A stretch of 64,000 nt of DNA, from positions 1-64,000 of the forward strand of contig JAUCBJ010002271.1 in NCBI GenBank assembly GCA_032718475.1, given 5' to 3'. This DNA comes from Nemertoderma westbladi (Eukaryota; Xenacoelomorpha; Nemertodermatida; Nemertodermatidae). The notes under the pieces are model-generated. The model was not told where the DNA came from and did not search any database. It saw only the letters and a program-made list of their open reading frames with translations. Within the stretch, counting starts at the first letter, position 1, and each line of letters opens with the position of its first letter. The position numbers and the translations under genes were made by a program. Shown in pieces: positions 1 to 10,774 of the stretch.

Positions 1-1003
1 ATTTGAAGTGTTATGGGGCGTCCTCCAAGGAGACACACTTGCACCATTCTTGTTCATTATTGTGGTTGACTATGTTCTACGCATGTCCTTAGATCATCAT
101 AATGATGATGGGGTGATGATAACTCCACCTACTGGCTCCAGAAGTCGTGGAAATCCTGCCAAGTACCTAACTGATCTAGACTTAGCTGATGACTTAGGAG
201 TACTCTCAGAATCACTAGAGGGAGCCCAACGGCTCCTCAGCTCACTAGAACATGCTGCTTCTAGTGTTGGTCTTTTTATTAACTCCAGAAAGACAAATTC
301 TGACAGTTAACTTTGAAAGTCCTCAGCAAGTCTCTGATCGGATGAGCATAAGCTCAAAGGATGGTATGCTTGAGCATGTGGACGACTTCTGTTACCTGGG
401 ATCATGGATCCGGAAGTCAGGTGAAGACCTTCGAATACGTAAGGGAAAGGCATGGGCAGCCTTGAATAGGCTTTCCAGGATTTGGAAGTCACCGAGAATT
501 AATCGGAAACTTAAGGTCCGATTATTTAGAGCAGCAGTAGTTCCAGTACTCCTCTACGGGAGTCCATGCTGGGCTCTAACTGCTGAGGACACCAAATCTC
601 TGGATGGCACATTCACAAGAATGCTACGCCGGGTTCATGGTGTCAAGTACAATGCACACATCTCCAACCAGACACTATATAACATTGGAGGTGTCTCATT
701 GGTTCCCCCAAGCTTGACACTAGAACAAAATCGCCTCCACTTTGCAGGACATTGCTTTCGCCGTGAGGACCAGCCAGTGCATAATCTTGTACTTTGGCAG
801 CCTCATGGAGTAAATAAGCATTGTGAACAGCCCATGACTTTCTTGAGACGTATCTTAAAGGACACTGGCCTTAAAGATGCGGATGATCTAGCAAATGTCA
901 TGGGTGATAGGGAGTTGTGGCGGTGCAATTTTGTTGACAAGCCGGCACAGCATTCTTAGAAATGCAGCTGCAATGCAGCATGCCGATCCTAGTAGTAGTA
1001 GTA
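1..1003 (+). pseudogene. LINE family alpha, 3' part of reverse transcriptase
   Basis: This is the C-terminal half of a non-LTR retrotransposon reverse transcriptase (RT), entering from the window edge. Visible motifs are GVLQGD (RT motif B), a motif C variant LADD where the copy at 59762-61646 has FADD, then YLGSW, LYGSPCW and a C-terminal AGHCF...LWQPHG block. Reading frame changes near position 294: the related copy carries two extra bases there, so the frame runs 8-293 and then to the stop at 957-959. After the stop come about 25 bp and a (TAG)n tail at about 985-1001, which marks the 3' end of every copy of this family in the window. It is a dead copy. Exact LINE clade is not assigned; RTE-like is my best guess. 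Confidence 0.85.
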
Positions 1004-2340
1004 TACGACATTAGATGTCTTGGATTATAGAAGCATAAAACTGTTATCAATGCGAGACAATGCAACGTATACCATATCAACTCATACTTACTTAATTAAC
1101 TGCACTACTGCGATTCACCGCATTATTTTACTGTCTGTTATTAATGGTTTTATATGTTGATGGATATATTGTTATATTTGGAGAATACCGATAAAGAACC
1201 CAAAAACCCCAATCTTCTTGATTACTGAAGGTTAGAGGACAGGGTACCGGTAGCAATTGCGACTTACATTAAAGTGGTTTGGTGTGAATTAAATGCTATT
1301 TCATAATACCTACAGGTGTCAGTTGCGATCCTCCTTATATATGATCAAATTCAGTGACTGTCGGCAGATTAGTGTGAAGTAGTGTAAATTAGTGTGAGGT
1401 GGTGTGATTGATAACAAAGCATCTCCTAAAGAATGCGCCTTTTATGCAATTCAAAGCCATCTAGTTGTGATTAGTATAAGTCATAACTCTGTTTTTTATA
1501 CTTAAAGCGCCACGTCCAAAAGGAACTGTTAATATTTCCCCGAAAGTAAATATATTGTCAGAGATTATATAGTAATGATCAATCGAATAATACAGTAGGT
1601 CTGCAACGCAATAATAAGTCCAAGCTCCCGAATCCAGTCTCCCTTAACAGTGGGTGAATGGTCGCGCATAGACTGGCTTCGGCTAATGTTATTTCAGTGT
1701 AATAAATAATAGTAGGCTAAAGTCGATTTATAAACTAGAAGACACCTAAAATTGGCAGGTTAAACTGTTAAAGGTCTAAAAGCGCGAACAATAACAGTTT
1801 TGTTTTTCTTTATTGCACGTAGACAATAAATTCGAATGTACCGGTCGGACGGTAACCTGTAGGCCTAACTGCCTAACCACCCTAACCAGTACTTGCGGGT
1901 ACCCAGTATTATTTCGATTGTGTTATTTGTATAGTGGTAGGCGTTTAAGAGATTAGGGACTGTACACCCCTTATTTCTTTTAGAGCTTATTTATTTCTGT
2001 CAGTTTTATTTATCTGTAAGTTAATATTGAGCAGAAGGCGTGTGAACCTGCTCAAATTGTACAAATAATTTGTAGGCTGGATTGTTGTCTGGCTGTTGTA
2101 AGGTCTGAAGAGATTGCAGTGGGTGTAGAGTGTATGTCCGATAAAGTACTAGTTAGGAACGTGGGGGCATCCAGTGCTGTAAGGTAAATCCCCCCCCCCC
2201 GAAAGAATAAGTCGTACTACTCGGTTAGAACGCATACTAACTAACCATTTCGGAGTCTGCATATACTGTAGTTTATTTAGGCTTGATAGTAGTCTGCCAG
2301 CGTTTGGTCTGTATTTTGTTTGTGTAGTCTGTACGGGTAG
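1004..2340 (+). mobile_element. Old diverged LTR plus 5' leader of the Pao/BEL-like element
   Basis: This stretch has no ORF but matches, with many substitutions and indels, the second half of the LTR and the untranslated leader of the intact element at 38093-46663. Landmarks in the same order in both: 'ataaagaaccc' (1191 and 38689), 'gcgattgcgactta' type sequence, 'aggaactgttaatatttccc', the LTR end 'gcgcg..aca|ataacag' (about 1790), and 'aataagtcgtact' followed by 'gcatactaactaacca'. The upstream part of the LTR is missing and the alpha LINE tail abuts it. It ends before gag. An 11-base C run lies at 2190-2200. Confidence 0.8.
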
Positions 2341-3344
2341 CGTAATATTTATTATTCAGAGTATATGCGATTATTCGCAACATACACATCCCCAAGTTTA
2401 TTCCTACAGTAATTGTGCTTGTTATACATACCGTTATAGTTAAATTAACCCCGGTACTACATCAGGGCTGCTTGGCGTAGGTAAAGACTGGTGATTTTAT
2501 GCTCTAGTCACTCCAGCAGATACCATGGTTCTTTTAGCTGTACAAGTATATTTAACTGCTGGTTATTTGTTGTATAAGTACTTGTACCTAATTTAGGGTT
2601 TAGAGTACAGTATTTTCCGAAGGTAATTTAGTTTGTAGGCAGTATAGTTGTGCTGTAAAGTGGTTAATAGGCACGTTAGCTCTGGTTGGCTGCGGTAATT
2701 AACTTCTAGGTAGGGACACTCCGGGTACATAACGTAGTACTTATAGTGCTGTAAAGCAAAAAGGCTATAAGTCATCAGACGGTGGTATTTTCTTATCTGG
2801 ACAACACAGTGTATTTACTACTGCTTAATTATTTTCAAATACCGTAGTATCCTGTCCGTTTGTAATAACCAGAAATTCTAACTCCCTGTTAGACTGGTTT
2901 GTAGATTCCCTGTAAAATCACCCTAAAATTTGTACGTGTAATTTGTCATTGTTTATTTAGAGATTGTAATCTCACCTCATAATTGTAAGTAATTAGTAGT
3001 AATAAGTAACTTAGTAAAGTAGAATTATTTGTTTTAGTGTCCAACAGGTAACACTCCACTGAGAGCATTTAGCTTCTGTGTAGTGACCCCATAACCAGAA
3101 ACAATAACATTTGTTTCAAATATTGGAAAAAACCCTTGTACAGGTATAAATATATTATAAATCAACTCAAACCGATTTATAAAATAATAGGCCTGTTATC
3201 CATCAATTAGGTCTTAATATCAGTTGGACTACTGCTTAATAACGGTAATAAAGTAAAGGAAAGTAACCTTTAAATTCAGAAATTCAGTTATTATAAAATA
3301 ATTGACATACCGGTATTTACGATAGGCCTATTATATATATGTAT
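2341..3344. other. Non-coding AT-rich stretch, no gene seen
   Basis: No convincing coding or RNA feature on either strand. One TACCGGTA and one TAGGCCTA octamer lie close together at 3308-3330. Confidence 0.6.
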
Positions 3345-3640
3345 ACTGTGTGTTCGTAGATTTCACAAAAGCCTTCGATTCGGTTGATCGTCAGCTTTTA
3401 ATGAAGAAGCTATCAATATGCGGGGTAAGCAGAAAGTTCATTACCGTGCTGTGGTCTATACTAGCGGTAAACTATGTATGCATTTGTGTCGGAGGATATG
3501 TAATAAATCCCATAGCACAGACCATTGGAGTTCTCCAAGGGGATAAGCTGTCACCATTACTGTTTAGCATATTTGTATATGATCTACCAGCAGCCATCGC
3601 ATTAGCGTCATGTTATGTACTTATGTACGCAGATGATTTA
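3345..3640 (+). pseudogene. LINE family gamma RT fragment, cut at YADD
   Basis: About 98 codons of RT palm are open: VDFTKAFDSVD (motif A with catalytic Asp), TIGVLQGDKLSPLLF (motif B) and LMYADDL (motif C). It resembles the gamma element at 59230-63917, which has FVDFEKAFEKV, TIGVLQGDKMSP and LMYADDL at the same spacing. The frame stops making RT sense directly after YADDL because the 3' (ATT)n tail of the beta element is inserted there. I could not find the rest of gamma beyond the other end of beta, so it was 5' truncated and probably also lost its 3' end. Confidence 0.8.
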
Positions 3641-3657
3641 TTATTATTATTATTATT
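3641..3657 (-). repeat. 3' trinucleotide tail of LINE beta
   Basis: A (att)n run on the + strand marks the 3' end of the - strand LINE beta and the exact junction with the interrupted gamma RT. Confidence 0.75.
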
Positions 3658-3853
3658 TTATTTATTTCAGCATCAAATATTCATATTATATACATTAAAT
3701 ATCAGTGCCATATCTATAAAAACACTAATGGTAGGGAATTTCTGCACAATTAGTAAAATGGGTCTAAAAAATGAAACATAGGTGAAATAAAAAGCGTCAA
3801 GTTGCACGTGAGTAACACCACCGCTTAAAAGTATCGTACATTGTAGACAATGG

Positions 3854-6679
3854 TCAGCAAGTGTTACGTACACATATTAAAATAGAATTAGATGACAAAT
3901 TTACACGAGTATGCAAACTAAAAAGTGATATTCTAAAAATCTCTTTAAGAGAGCGGATATTAAAATTTACCAACATTTGACTCGCACTATTAATCTCGTC
4001 GGTCTCCTTATTGTATAATTTAATATTAAATAACGACCGGACAGATTTATTAATGGCAGTGTGCAGTTTGTTAAAACTTGACTGTAAAAAATATACATCA
4101 GACCACAACGCACAGCAATAGATTGACGAACAGTAACTGTTAAACAGTACTTTCTTAACTTTATCAGAACAGTTACTGAAGCGTCTAATCAAGGAATTGG
4201 CTCTAGCATAAAAAAGTCTAGTTTGTGCCAATATATCACAGTCGTCAGAAAAATCGCTGGAAATAATATGCCCTAAGTATTTAAAACATTCTACATTACT
4301 CAACTGTTTACAATCTAGGTTAATGGACGGCGGGCCAAATGTACCTTTCCTTAATTTACTACGAAAAAACATACATTTAGATTTCTTTGCGTTGAAGGTC
4401 ATGCTATTATCCTTAGCAAAGTTTACACAAATATTAACAAGAGACTGTAACGAATGTGGGTTTACGGTTATGAGGCAAATATCATCAGCGTATATCAAGT
4501 GATTAATAACTGAGCCATTTAGTGTACAACCTAACTCGGATGAAGTTAAATCTTTACTTAGGTTATCAATAAAAAAGTTAAATAAAAGAGGTGAAATCGG
4601 GCTGCCCTGTTTAACACCATTAGTGCAATTAAAACTGGGGGAGGTATATCCCCCCCATCTGACAAACATTGACTGCTGAGCGTACATATAGGATAAAATT
4701 CGAATAATAAAAACTGGTACTTTACTCTTAACTAATTTCGTAAATAATATACTATGCTGTACACAATCGAATGCTTTAGATGCGTCCAGAAAACATACAT
4801 AAACATTATTACCATGATTCAAATAATAGTTAATAATTTCCTTAATGGTGTAAGCACAGAGCTCAGTACCACATCCTTTTTTGAAACCAAACTGATTGGC
4901 TGTTGTTGACAAAAAGTTAATTATTCGCGTTAAAATTAAGTGCTCGAAAAGTTTACATATTATATTGCTAACGGCAATGGGCCTGTAGTTGGACTTATCC
5001 TTAGTATCGCCACATTTATCCTTTATTATAGGGAAAATAACTGACGTTATAAGATCCTTTGGGAGAACCCCATGTACATTACACGCACTGAGCAATAAGG
5101 ATAGACAGACAATGATACGGCCACTGGCGAATTTTAGATGCTCCGCAGTTAGATTATCCGGTCCGGCAGCTTTATTGCGCTCCAACTTAGCTAGGGCTTC
5201 AGTTAACTCGGTGGAGGAGAATATCATGTCCGCGGAGTAATCAATGTGTTCAAACACGTCTTTGTATGTTGGTTTGGGTTCCTCCCCTTGCGAGTCCTCC
5301 TCCTCCGGGAACATGTTGAAAACCCCTTCATAATGAACTCCCCACATATCAGCTATGTCCGAAGCACCGGAGACACCATCTACAGTAGGCGGAAGAGGTA
5401 CCTGCTGATTGTTAATGCGACGCACGTTAGACCAGAACTTATAACAGTCCTTGTCATATAGGGATTGCGCGATCCGGTCTGCTTTTATCTTATCCGAGTT
5501 ACGCTTGATCGATCGTAGGCGCCGCTTAAATTGCGCCCTAGATATACTCATGAGGCGAAACTGGGGACCCTCCCGGGGGCTCCCAAGTGAGCGCCAGCAG
5601 ATAAATGACTCTCGTGCAATTCGGTGCAGTTGTTCGACCTCCTCACTCCAACCAGGGATGTTGTGTGAGTCAATTCGCATGTCGGAGGAACCCTCTGTAC
5701 ATGGGATATGGGTTGTTGCAGCTGTGAGAAGTGATGACCTTATACGGGAGTAAAATTCGGCCAGATCGGCACAGTGTGACTCGTTATCACATTGAGGGTC
5801 CCGACAAGATAGTGCATCGTGTGGGATAGCGCAGTCCCCGAGTAGGAGGCCTGTATAAGACTGGTACCCGGAGAGATGGTAATCTGTCGCCTTATTCCAG
5901 CGAGGCAGCTTTGAGCGGACCGGTATTTCCTGCTCATTCGAGTTGGGAGGATTTATTGAACTTGAGGTATCAACGTCGATTATCATAGGTAAATGATCGT
6001 CGAAAGTAGTTGAGTACTCAACAACAATGTTGTTCACCCGATCGCACATGCTCCCTGAACATACGCAGTGATCTAACCAGGATACTGAGTTGTTGGCAGA
6101 GCTAACGAAAGTGAAAGTATCACTTGGGAGTCTGGATGTATCCAGGATTGTTAGGCCTACATCCGAACACGATTGAGTTAGTTCCTCGAAGAATCGCCTC
6201 GAGGGGTGTGCATTAAAATCGCCCACTATGCATATATCATAGTGATTGATAGTTTCAACTATAGTGGTTAACTTTGCTAAGTAATTCATATAATCATCAA
6301 GATTCTCACACGTTTCATATGGTAAGTAAACATTAATAAGTATAAAATCTTTCCCAGAACTCGCGGGGGAAACCTTTAGGACCATGATCCGTGGATCAGA
6401 ATCATCAATAACTTTAACACAATCAGCACCGTGGCTCATTCTCCACAAAACTCCCAGACCCCCATAAGGACGACCGGTTAGGATGCCGTTTTGGAAATCA
6501 ACAGGAGAAGAACCCGTAGCATAGAAATCCCGGTGAAGCCGCTTTAGAACATGGAGTTCCTGTTTAGGTAATAAAGTCTCCTGTAGGAGAATAATGTCGC
6601 AGGATTTGGCTAAAGTCGAGATCACGTGTTCACTGGATAACGTTCGTACAGAGTTTGCATTATATGTGGCTATCTTCAT
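3854..6679 (-). CDS. LINE beta ORF2: APE endonuclease-reverse transcriptase
   Basis: This 941-residue open frame encodes the enzyme that nicks target DNA and copies the element RNA from the nick. The start ATG leads directly into the endonuclease core TYNANS (residues 5-10). Other endonuclease motifs are QE (33-34), GDFNA (153-157), SWLDH (200-204) and the closing DDHLP with H229, so the catalytic set looks complete. A linker follows (about 240-490). RT motifs are NYRPIAVSN (564-572), FLDASKAFD (630-638, motif A Asp), GVKQGSPISPLLF (688-700), YADD (730-733) and YLGH (801-804). The length is normal for a CR1/L2-like ORF2. No stop or frameshift is seen, so activity is conceivable. The C-terminal ~140 residues have no motif I can name. 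Confidence 0.92.
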   Translation of the reverse strand: MKIATYNANSVRTLSSEHVISTLAKSCDIILLQETLLPKQELHVLKRLHRDFYATGSSPVDFQNGILTGRPYGGLGVLWRMSHGADCVKVIDDSDPRIMVLKVSPASSGKDFILINVYLPYETCENLDDYMNYLAKLTTIVETINHYDICIVGDFNAHPSRRFFEELTQSCSDVGLTILDTSRLPSDTFTFVSSANNSVSWLDHCVCSGSMCDRVNNIVVEYSTTFDDHLPMIIDVDTSSSINPPNSNEQEIPVRSKLPRWNKATDYHLSGYQSYTGLLLGDCAIPHDALSCRDPQCDNESHCADLAEFYSRIRSSLLTAATTHIPCTEGSSDMRIDSHNIPGWSEEVEQLHRIARESFICWRSLGSPREGPQFRLMSISRAQFKRRLRSIKRNSDKIKADRIAQSLYDKDCYKFWSNVRRINNQQVPLPPTVDGVSGASDIADMWGVHYEGVFNMFPEEEDSQGEEPKPTYKDVFEHIDYSADMIFSSTELTEALAKLERNKAAGPDNLTAEHLKFASGRIIVCLSLLLSACNVHGVLPKDLITSVIFPIIKDKCGDTKDKSNYRPIAVSNIICKLFEHLILTRIINFLSTTANQFGFKKGCGTELCAYTIKEIINYYLNHGNNVYVCFLDASKAFDCVQHSILFTKLVKSKVPVFIIRILSYMYAQQSMFVRWGGYTSPSFNCTNGVKQGSPISPLLFNFFIDNLSKDLTSSELGCTLNGSVINHLIYADDICLITVNPHSLQSLVNICVNFAKDNSMTFNAKKSKCMFFRSKLRKGTFGPPSINLDCKQLSNVECFKYLGHIISSDFSDDCDILAQTRLFYARANSLIRRFSNCSDKVKKVLFNSYCSSIYCCALWSDVYFLQSSFNKLHTAINKSVRSLFNIKLYNKETDEINSASQMLVNFNIRSLKEIFRISLFSLHTRVNLSSNSILICVRNTC

Positions 6680-6715
6680 AATTGGTTAATTAATTAGGTA
6701 GGCCCTATATGAAGA

Positions 6716-7846
6716 TTACTTAAGAGAAGCGACAGGGACTCGGGTTGTACGACTATTGGATCCAATCCACTCACGAATTAACGCATTCTCTGGCCACTTA
6801 TCACACGATAATTCGTCCAACAGAACAGCTGTGTCAGATTGAGTACACGTAAGCTTAAATGAGGAGTAAGAATCAAATCGGGTCCTTATAACTTCGCATT
6901 TACAATCTACATTGAAGTTTGTCTTGACATAATCAATAACTACATCCGTAGGTGTACCGAGTTCTAGTCGAGTAAGGAATATTGAGGATTGTCGAACGGC
7001 GCCGCGAAGCTTTAGATCCGCACCGGTTAACTTTCCAAAAATAGGTTTTGGCTTCACCCTCGCAGTTCGACCACCTGTCGCTGGCGAACCACGTTGCACT
7101 GGACGATTATTCCGACCGACTGTAACCATTGGCCTATCCGAATCATCCCGAATCGTTATACATTCGTTCACCAACTGGTCCACAACGTCCGAACCCGAAG
7201 GTTCAGCCAACAGGCCACTCGCTCCGCCACTGGTGTTAGCTGATTTATCCGCCAACCCCAGCGTGGCAGAGATTACAGGTTGTGAGCTCTTTTGCGGACC
7301 CCTCTTACGGTGCTTCGAAGAGTTCCCTGACTCAGGATTACCAGATACGTTGACCTCGGCCGCGTCCCGGTAGCTGCGCCGGAGGGCGGAAGCTGGCGAT
7401 GCCGATAGCTGCGAGGATTCCAGAGTTGTGACGCGACGTTTCAGATCGCCTAGTTCCTTAACTAAGCTTGCGAGCGTGGAAGAAGTGGGGCTCACCGGTG
7501 GTAGCCGACTGGAGTCATCAAACACGAAGTGTGGATGGGGATTCAAGTTCTTGAAGCCATCCAATTCAAATATATTTATAATATCCGCAGTCAACTTTTG
7601 GCGTCTATTCTCACCCGAGTATTTAGTGCTGAACTTCTTTGAAACGTCACGATCCGAATCAAAAAGAGCTACTAGCACACTCCGGGCTGCATCAATATCC
7701 TTAGTTGCAAAATGCGGCCAGCAGACAATTTGGTCCACCAGCTCGTCGTAAATCGACCCCTTTTGTAGTCTCTCCCAGATGAAGCAAAGAATAGGATTGA
7801 GAATGAGTTTATCTTCACCCTCACCCATGACTACAAAGCGACTCAT
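6716..7846 (-). CDS. LINE beta ORF1, RNA-binding type protein
   Basis: Open frame of 376 residues directly upstream of ORF2, in the usual ORF1 position of a two-ORF LINE. The first ~120 residues are charged and predicted globular. The middle (about 130-260) is Ser/Pro/Gly-rich and low in complexity. The last ~100 residues form a compact domain with hydrophobic spacing (...SIFLTRL...DVVIDYVKTNF...YSSFKLTC...WPENALIREW), resembling the C-terminal domain found in ORF1 of many invertebrate CR1-like elements. No CCHC zinc knuckle is present. Function as an RNA-binding partner of ORF2 is inferred from position. A degenerate homologue lies at about 51650-52680 (- strand). Confidence 0.8.
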   Translation of the reverse strand: MSRFVVMGEGEDKLILNPILCFIWERLQKGSIYDELVDQIVCWPHFATKDIDAARSVLVALFDSDRDVSKKFSTKYSGENRRQKLTADIINIFELDGFKNLNPHPHFVFDDSSRLPPVSPTSSTLASLVKELGDLKRRVTTLESSQLSASPASALRRSYRDAAEVNVSGNPESGNSSKHRKRGPQKSSQPVISATLGLADKSANTSGGASGLLAEPSGSDVVDQLVNECITIRDDSDRPMVTVGRNNRPVQRGSPATGGRTARVKPKPIFGKLTGADLKLRGAVRQSSIFLTRLELGTPTDVVIDYVKTNFNVDCKCEVIRTRFDSYSSFKLTCTQSDTAVLLDELSCDKWPENALIREWIGSNSRTTRVPVASLK

Positions 7847-8020
7847 TCACCAATCTGATAATACAGCAATATGTAATATATTATATTCGTACGGTAGGTA
7901 TGTACAGCAGTGTACAGCAGTCAGTAGTATACTAGGCCTCTATAATCATTGGTTTGACATGCTGTAGGCCTACTGCTGTACTGCAGTACTGTTTACTGCA
8001 GTACTGTTTTACTTACACTA

Positions 8021-8518
8021 TACATTAATTCTAAATATTGTTTTTTTTTCACTATCTTACGTGCACCTACAATACGTTTTGCTTTGATTCACCTAATTGT
8101 TTTTATATACTGTAGTTAGGTAACCCCAATAATTATGTATCTATATGTTTTTACGTTTACCCATATACATACCTGTAATCAATTCTGCTATAATACTTAC
8201 TGCCTACCGGTATCTGTTGCATACTCCTAATAACTTTAATTTTACATGATTCTGAATTCTGATATTGTTGTATTTAAATCTATTACAGTACTGTAGTATA
8301 AATATGTTAATTTGTTCATTTTTACTGTCTGTTAGCCTACGCTGATGATGATTTATTGATTAAATCGAAACGTTCGAATTTAATTACTTTAATAACTATG
8401 GCATTTTTTTCATTCGCTATTATCATAATATTCATATATTATTAAATATAATATTTTCAAAACAAAAGTACAATTAATTAATTATATTAACATTTAACAT
8501 TTTATATTAACAAGAATC
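8021..8518. other. AT-rich stretch, no gene seen
   Basis: No gene recognised. A chance YADD-like string at 8338-8350 is discussed under rejected items. Confidence 0.5.
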
Positions 8519-8619
8519 GTGGGATAGGAGTAGCGCCCACCCCTACCCTCGGGTAGCAGCTATCGAAAGAGGAGCCTTCGGGTCGCCTCCGGCTTCGGTC
8601 GACTGTTTGCTTTTTTTTT
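8519..8619 (+). repeat. SINE 3'-end fragment
   Basis: About 100 bp nearly identical to the 3' half of the SINE at 15856-16097 (opposite orientation): 'gggataggagtagcgcc', then 'cgggtagcagctatcg', 'gtcgcctcc' and 'gactgtttgc', ending in a T run. The tRNA-like head is absent, as expected from 5' truncation. Confidence 0.85.
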
Positions 8620-9339
8620 GATTAATATTTAAAATTGAATTTTCAGACCAGATCAAGACTGAGGATGATCGGCCTACACTAAGGCGCAGTGCATCAAAAA
8701 TACCCAAAAAATAGCGCCCCCAAATTTTTTATGGTCCATAGACTTTCCTAGTTCATCTCTATTTTTAAGTCCAGTAGTACACATTTCCTGTGTCTATAAT
8801 GTATGTATAAAACAAAATATAAAATAAAAGTCTACTTATGTAAAATATAAGTCTATTATTACCAGCAGGCTGTCACATAATCATTTACCCTGCTGGCTGC
8901 AAATAATTCAATGTTATCATTCACCAAATTTTATACTGGTCTGGGTCCATGTTTATTACTACGGGATCCATCCCTTAACGCACTTCGGCACCCAAAAACC
9001 AATAAGTCACCTTATCAGCCGATAGCCAAGAAATGGCAAACAATTAACACGCCAGTTTGTTATACCAAGAAAGGTTAGGTTAACAAACAGAACGCCTTGT
9101 GGCTTGAACTAAATTAGTAGTAGCATGTGACTGCACAATCTACCAATTTAGTACAGTAGATCCATTGTGTTCATCCTTATATTATTGGATGAATGTACAT
9201 ACAACCTACGGGGAAGCAATAAGCAATCCCTCATATTGCATTGTGTGTACATAGCTATGGAAGTAACCACCCCAATTAACGCTTTGGGAAGAGACCCTAA
9301 AGTCCTACCATCCCACCCCAAAGTAACGCAAGACGTGCT
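8620..9339. other. No gene seen
   Basis: Non-coding. Nothing recognised apart from possible upstream sequence of the epsilon fragment near 9240. Confidence 0.5.
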
Positions 9340-9610
9340 CGCCTAGCCATGTCAGAAGGTCAGTTCAGGAAGGCTGTGCAGGCCCTAATATCTGAGGGCC
9401 TAGCCGAGAATGCTGATGCAACCATTATTCTAGACATGCTTAGTAAGCTTCCCCAGGTTTCTCCCCCACCCTTCCACAGGGACCACCCCCCCCCCCCCCC
9501 ACCTATACCCCCCCCCCCCTCCTGTTACCATCACACTTGAAGGCATATCCAAGGCTGTTAAATCACCCCTCCCCCCAGCCCTGCCCCGGCTCTGCCCCAG
9601 GCCTATCCAA
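9340..9610 (+). pseudogene. RT family epsilon, N-terminal region fragment
   Basis: From 9349 the frame reads SEGQFRKAVQALISEGLAE...ILDMLSKLP followed by a proline-rich stretch over C runs (9486-9520). After a frameshift it continues as TITLEGISKAVKSPLPPA. This order (a short helical repeat ending in 'L..LP', a Pro-rich link, then an 'I..AVKSP.G.A.G' segment) matches my memory of the N-terminal part of the RT proteins carrying the 'DATNAFNALN' motif, of which other pieces lie at 12885-13455 and 14205-14570. The C runs make the frame unreliable. Decayed. Confidence 0.5.
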
Positions 9611-9752
9611 TGAAGAGGAAGGAGGTTAATGTGTCGCCCTTAAGGACACCCGCGATAAATAGTCTCATCAGCTCTCTCAGATGTCTCACCAGCGGTGGAC
9701 CCTCTATAAGCTGATCCGCTTGCAGTAGTGTTGCCATGGGAATCCCATATGC

Positions 9753-9944
9753 CTAAAGGGTTCGGAACATGCATGTGTGTAGCACAGAATTGAATGCCTT
9801 GAAGAAATCCATAAAGATTTCAAAAAAAGGTCTGCTTTTCTTTGTAGACACATCTTCAATAATCTTTCCCATCACTGAGCTCAAAGGTAACTCTTTTTTT
9901 AAATCTATCCTGATTCCCATGCAAATACTTTCTACATGGTTCAT
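9753..9944 (-). pseudogene. LINE RT motif A fragment
   Basis: The - strand frame includes MGKIIEDVSTKKSRP...FEIFMDFFKAFNSVLH, resembling the segment leading into RT motif A (F.DF.KAFDSV). Only about 60 codons; flanked by an (AT)n tract at 9945-9990. LINE clade not assignable. Confidence 0.5.
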
Positions 9945-9990
9945 ATATATATATATAATGTTATATATTATATATATTATATATATAATT

Positions 9991-10569
9991 TGTCAGCAAT
10001 CAAGAGAAGTCCAATTCCACTATTTGGCCCAAAATAGGAGAGATTGACCTTCTTTGAAACAGTTGCCAGTTCTTATTCTCCAGTTTTGTGGTGTAATCAT
10101 AATGTAGCACATTCTAGTTGGATAGCGTGGATAGTTGAGTTAGAATATGATCTTAAAGACCCCGGTAGGCACACTATGATCACCTTTGGAATTTTTGCAA
10201 TTGGTTTTTATGTAATTTGAAGCAAGCAATCAATACCTGTTCAACTACTATATAACCAATGGAAATGTTAGAATTAACTAATTGGAATTTTAGAGATCAT
10301 TGCAGCTGTCACAGGCTTTCCCGTGAATTCATTAATCGTGATTGTTATTTAATAATTAAATGTTGTAACTTAATAAATTGGCTAATGTCAGTCTTATATA
10401 TATAATGTTTGATGTAATGTTAATGTAAATGTGTATACTTATTGATTGCACAAATACCTGATCTAATTAGGCCATTAGACGACGATCTTGTGACCTCAGT
10501 TATTTGGTAACTTAGTTATTATCAGTTATAACCTCAGTTATTATGTGCGAATATGGAGAGTCTGTAGCT
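9991..10569. other. No gene seen upstream of copy A
   Basis: AT-rich, unassigned. The missing 5' untranslated exon of copy A should lie upstream of 10772, but no donor can be picked with confidence. Confidence 0.4.
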
Positions 10570-10665
10570 CGTAAGGCCCACTGTTCAGCCTGCCAAGTGC
10601 TCCCCTGAAGAGTCAGCCTTGACCTTGGCAGTTGGTCGGCTTTTTGCAAAAAGGGCGGGTTGATG
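10570..10665 (-). pseudogene. LINE alpha linker fragment
   Basis: Read on the - strand it matches the alpha element near 61480-61510 at roughly 30 of 34 bases ('aaggtcaaggctgactc' against 'aaggttaaggctgaatc'), in the region coding PT.KVKA[ED]S just before the RT. Very short remnant. Confidence 0.55.
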
Positions 10666-10774
10666 GTGATAGTAATAATTTTCAAAGCAATTATTAGTGA
10701 TTTCCTGTAGATTTCTGTGTTATTATTTTTCTTTCGAATAACTATTCCATAAATTCATCCTATACATTTCAGAA

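Larger units (their letters stand above)
3641..8020 (-). mobile_element. LINE family beta, near-complete two-ORF element
   Basis: On the - strand: a 5' region rich in cagcag/cagtac repeats (about 7850-8020), ORF1 (6716-7846), a 36-bp gap, ORF2 (3854-6679), a 3' UTR of about 200 bp and a 3' tail of repeated trinucleotides (+ strand (att)n at 3641-3657). Both ORFs are open, so the copy is young or still selected. APE endonuclease plus RT, a separate ORF1 and a microsatellite tail fit the CR1/L2-like group; the exact clade is not assigned. The 5' boundary is uncertain because target duplications were not found. A broken second copy is at 50695-52680. Confidence 0.85.

Noticed and set aside
8337-8350. 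YADD-like string that might continue the interrupted gamma RT
   Set aside because: The following codons do not resemble RT, and the sequence looks like a common 'gatgatgattta..aaatcgaaacg' repeat word.
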